DNA of 6,991 bases, from NCBI GenBank assembly GCA_004525885.1, contig SPBV01000091.1, positions 1 through 6,991 of the forward strand, read 5' to 3'. The DNA is from Nitrosomonadales bacterium. Lineage in GTDB: Bacteria; Pseudomonadota; Gammaproteobacteria; Burkholderiales; Nitrosomonadaceae. How positions within the stretch are numbered: the first letter of the stretch is position 1; each line of letters begins with the position of its first letter. Made by a program: the position numbers and the translations under genes. Below the pieces are notes generated by a model. It did not search any database, was not told the origin of the DNA, and saw nothing but the letters and a program-made list of their open reading frames with translations. This document shows, piece after piece, positions 6,482 to 6,991 of this stretch.

Positions 6482-6532
6482 GGTAATGGGACCTTTTTTC
6501 CCACTTATCTGAGAGAGCATTCCAGCTCCATC
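6322..6532 (+). repeat. 11-bp direct repeat and 9-bp inverted repeat inside the GC-rich islet
   Basis: CCAGCTCCATC occurs at 6322-6332 and identically at 6522-6532, exactly 200 bp apart. Its left copy also belongs to an inverted pair: CGCCAGCTC (6320-6328) and GAGCTGGCG (6408-6416). The direct copies lie near the start of each coding-like remnant segment as written on the plus strand. Confidence 0.5.
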
Positions 6533-6750
6533 AGGTAACGCAGCCCGCTCTCGCCTAGCACATGAGCGAAGCGTTGCGGCAAATCGCCGCGCAACGCATC
6601 GACGGTAATCTGTAATATCAGGCGTGATTGAGCGGGGACAGCTAATGAGGTCTTATCCTGCACCCGGGGACCGCCAATGGCATAGTCAAAATTGCTGCTG
6701 CTAACACGATGGTGCACAATAAACTGATGCCATGGATCGGCACGATGAGT
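6505..6750 (-). pseudogene. Coding-like remnant on the opposite strand, unrecognised
   Basis: The minus strand is open from just after a TAA near 6758 to the TAA at 6505-6507. There is no ATG start; GTG at 6717-6715 would give 70 residues, but the coding-like reading continues upstream of it (THRADPWHQFIVHHR). Readable parts include FDYAIGGPRVQDKTSLAVP and LRGDLPQRFAHVLGESGL, ending in MELECSLR. Codon use is GC-rich compared with the genes to the left. No Shine-Dalgarno sequence or family signature is visible. A fragment of a horizontally acquired gene is the simplest reading; a real small GTG-started gene is less likely. Confidence 0.3.
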
Positions 6751-6805
6751 CGATTGTTAACCAGGTGATTTTTCATTTTCTCCAAACAAACTATGTAAAT
6801 CATAT

Positions 6806-6842
6806 AAAAAGGCCAAAACCTTGATTCGGTTTTGGCCTTTTT
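6806..6842. terminator. Strong bidirectional rho-independent terminator
   Basis: A perfect 15-bp inverted repeat (6806-6820 and 6828-6842) has the core GGCCAAAACC / GGTTTTGGCC, a 7-nt loop TTGATTC, and five A on one side and five T on the other, giving a U-run after the stem in both directions. It lies 73 bp downstream of the stop of the minus-strand gene entering from the right, which it most likely terminates. It would also stop plus-strand transcription coming from 6240-6800. Confidence 0.9.
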
Positions 6843-6915
6843 GGAAGAGTAACTTACTTTAACCGAATATCACTTAAAGCAATCTCTCTGAAGTAATATA
6901 GCATCCGTCTAAATC

Positions 6916-6990
6916 CTAATTTTGGGGCTTGGCTTCCAGTTGCTTCATTACTTTATCTATCCCTAAGGATGAACCTTGAACCGGTGGAAA
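6916..6990 (-). CDS. C-terminal end of an unrecognised gene (start beyond right edge)
   Basis: The minus strand is open from the right edge to TAG at 6918-6916, giving 24 visible residues that include SLGIDKVMKQLEAKPQN. The polar, lysine- and glutamine-rich tail looks like a natural protein end, and the strong terminator 73 bp downstream supports a real gene ending here. Too little is visible to name a family. A chance open frame of this length is possible, so the terminator is the main support. Confidence 0.5.
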   Translation of the reverse strand, partial: FPPVQGSSLGIDKVMKQLEAKPQN

Positions 6991-6991
6991 C

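Larger units (their letters stand above)
6319..6753. mobile_element. Possible insertion islet: GC-rich 435 bp bounded by 8-bp direct repeats
   Basis: TTGTTAAC occurs at 6311-6318 and again at 6754-6761, at the edges of a segment visibly richer in G+C than the AT-rich DNA on both sides. An 8-bp direct repeat at such edges looks like a target-site duplication. The interior ends share only TCG as an inverted terminus, so no proper terminal inverted repeats are seen, and no transposase is recognisable. The segment holds two coding-like remnants on opposite strands. It may instead be old degenerate DNA with a chance repeat, helped by the palindromic GTTAAC core. Confidence 0.3.

Noticed and set aside
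6487..6503. TGGGA-CCTTTTT-TCCCA hairpin inside the islet as a terminator
   Set aside because: A five-base-pair stem with the T-run in the loop instead of after the stem does not fit a rho-independent terminator.
6311..6761. Integron cassette or attC site based on the GTTAAC repeats
   Set aside because: The flanks do not fit the GTTRRRY / RYYYAAC core sites, and no attC-like stem is visible.

Overview
The window looks like chromosomal DNA of a betaproteobacterium, most likely a Nitrosomonas-type ammonia oxidiser. This is inferred from the hemA-prfA-prmC-grxD gene order, from protein sequences that match the proteobacterial families, and from a CADD-type diiron protein like the one known in Nitrosomonas europaea. 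No rRNA, tRNA, CRISPR array or complete insertion sequence was found.

Layout, left to right. (1) Positions 3-746 (+) are the 3' end of glnD, the PII uridylyltransferase / uridylyl-removing enzyme, carrying both C-terminal ACT domains. The reading frame is open to the left edge, so the first ATG at 123 is internal. (2) Positions 791-1534 (-) converge on glnD and encode a CADD / PqqC-like protein with all six expected metal ligands plus the tyrosine and lysine linked to self-sacrificing p-aminobenzoate (pABA) synthesis for folate. (3) A 260-bp divergent intergenic region carries a perfect 12-bp palindrome. (4) Positions 1795-2214 (+) encode a small DedA/YqaA-type membrane protein. (5) Positions 5977 down to 2288 (-) hold a probable operon: hemA (first enzyme of C5 tetrapyrrole synthesis), prfA (release factor 1, overlapping hemA by ATGA), prmC (methylates the release-factor GGQ glutamine) and grxD (CGFS monothiol glutaredoxin for Fe-S handling). 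(6) Positions 5978-6915 contain no intact gene. This stretch has an AT-rich hemA upstream region, a 20-22 codon mini-ORF with a good ribosome-binding site, a GC-rich islet with two coding-like remnants on opposite strands flanked by 8-bp direct repeats, and a strong bidirectional terminator hairpin. (7) Positions 6916-6990 (-) are the last 24 codons of an unrecognised gene that enters from the right.

Functionally, the block covers nitrogen-status signalling (GlnD), folate precursor supply (CADD-like), heme synthesis (HemA), translation termination and its activation (RF1 and PrmC) and Fe-S assembly (GrxD). The most interesting gene is the CADD-like one. The least explained DNA is the islet at about 6319-6753. 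I see no convincing new multigene system here.
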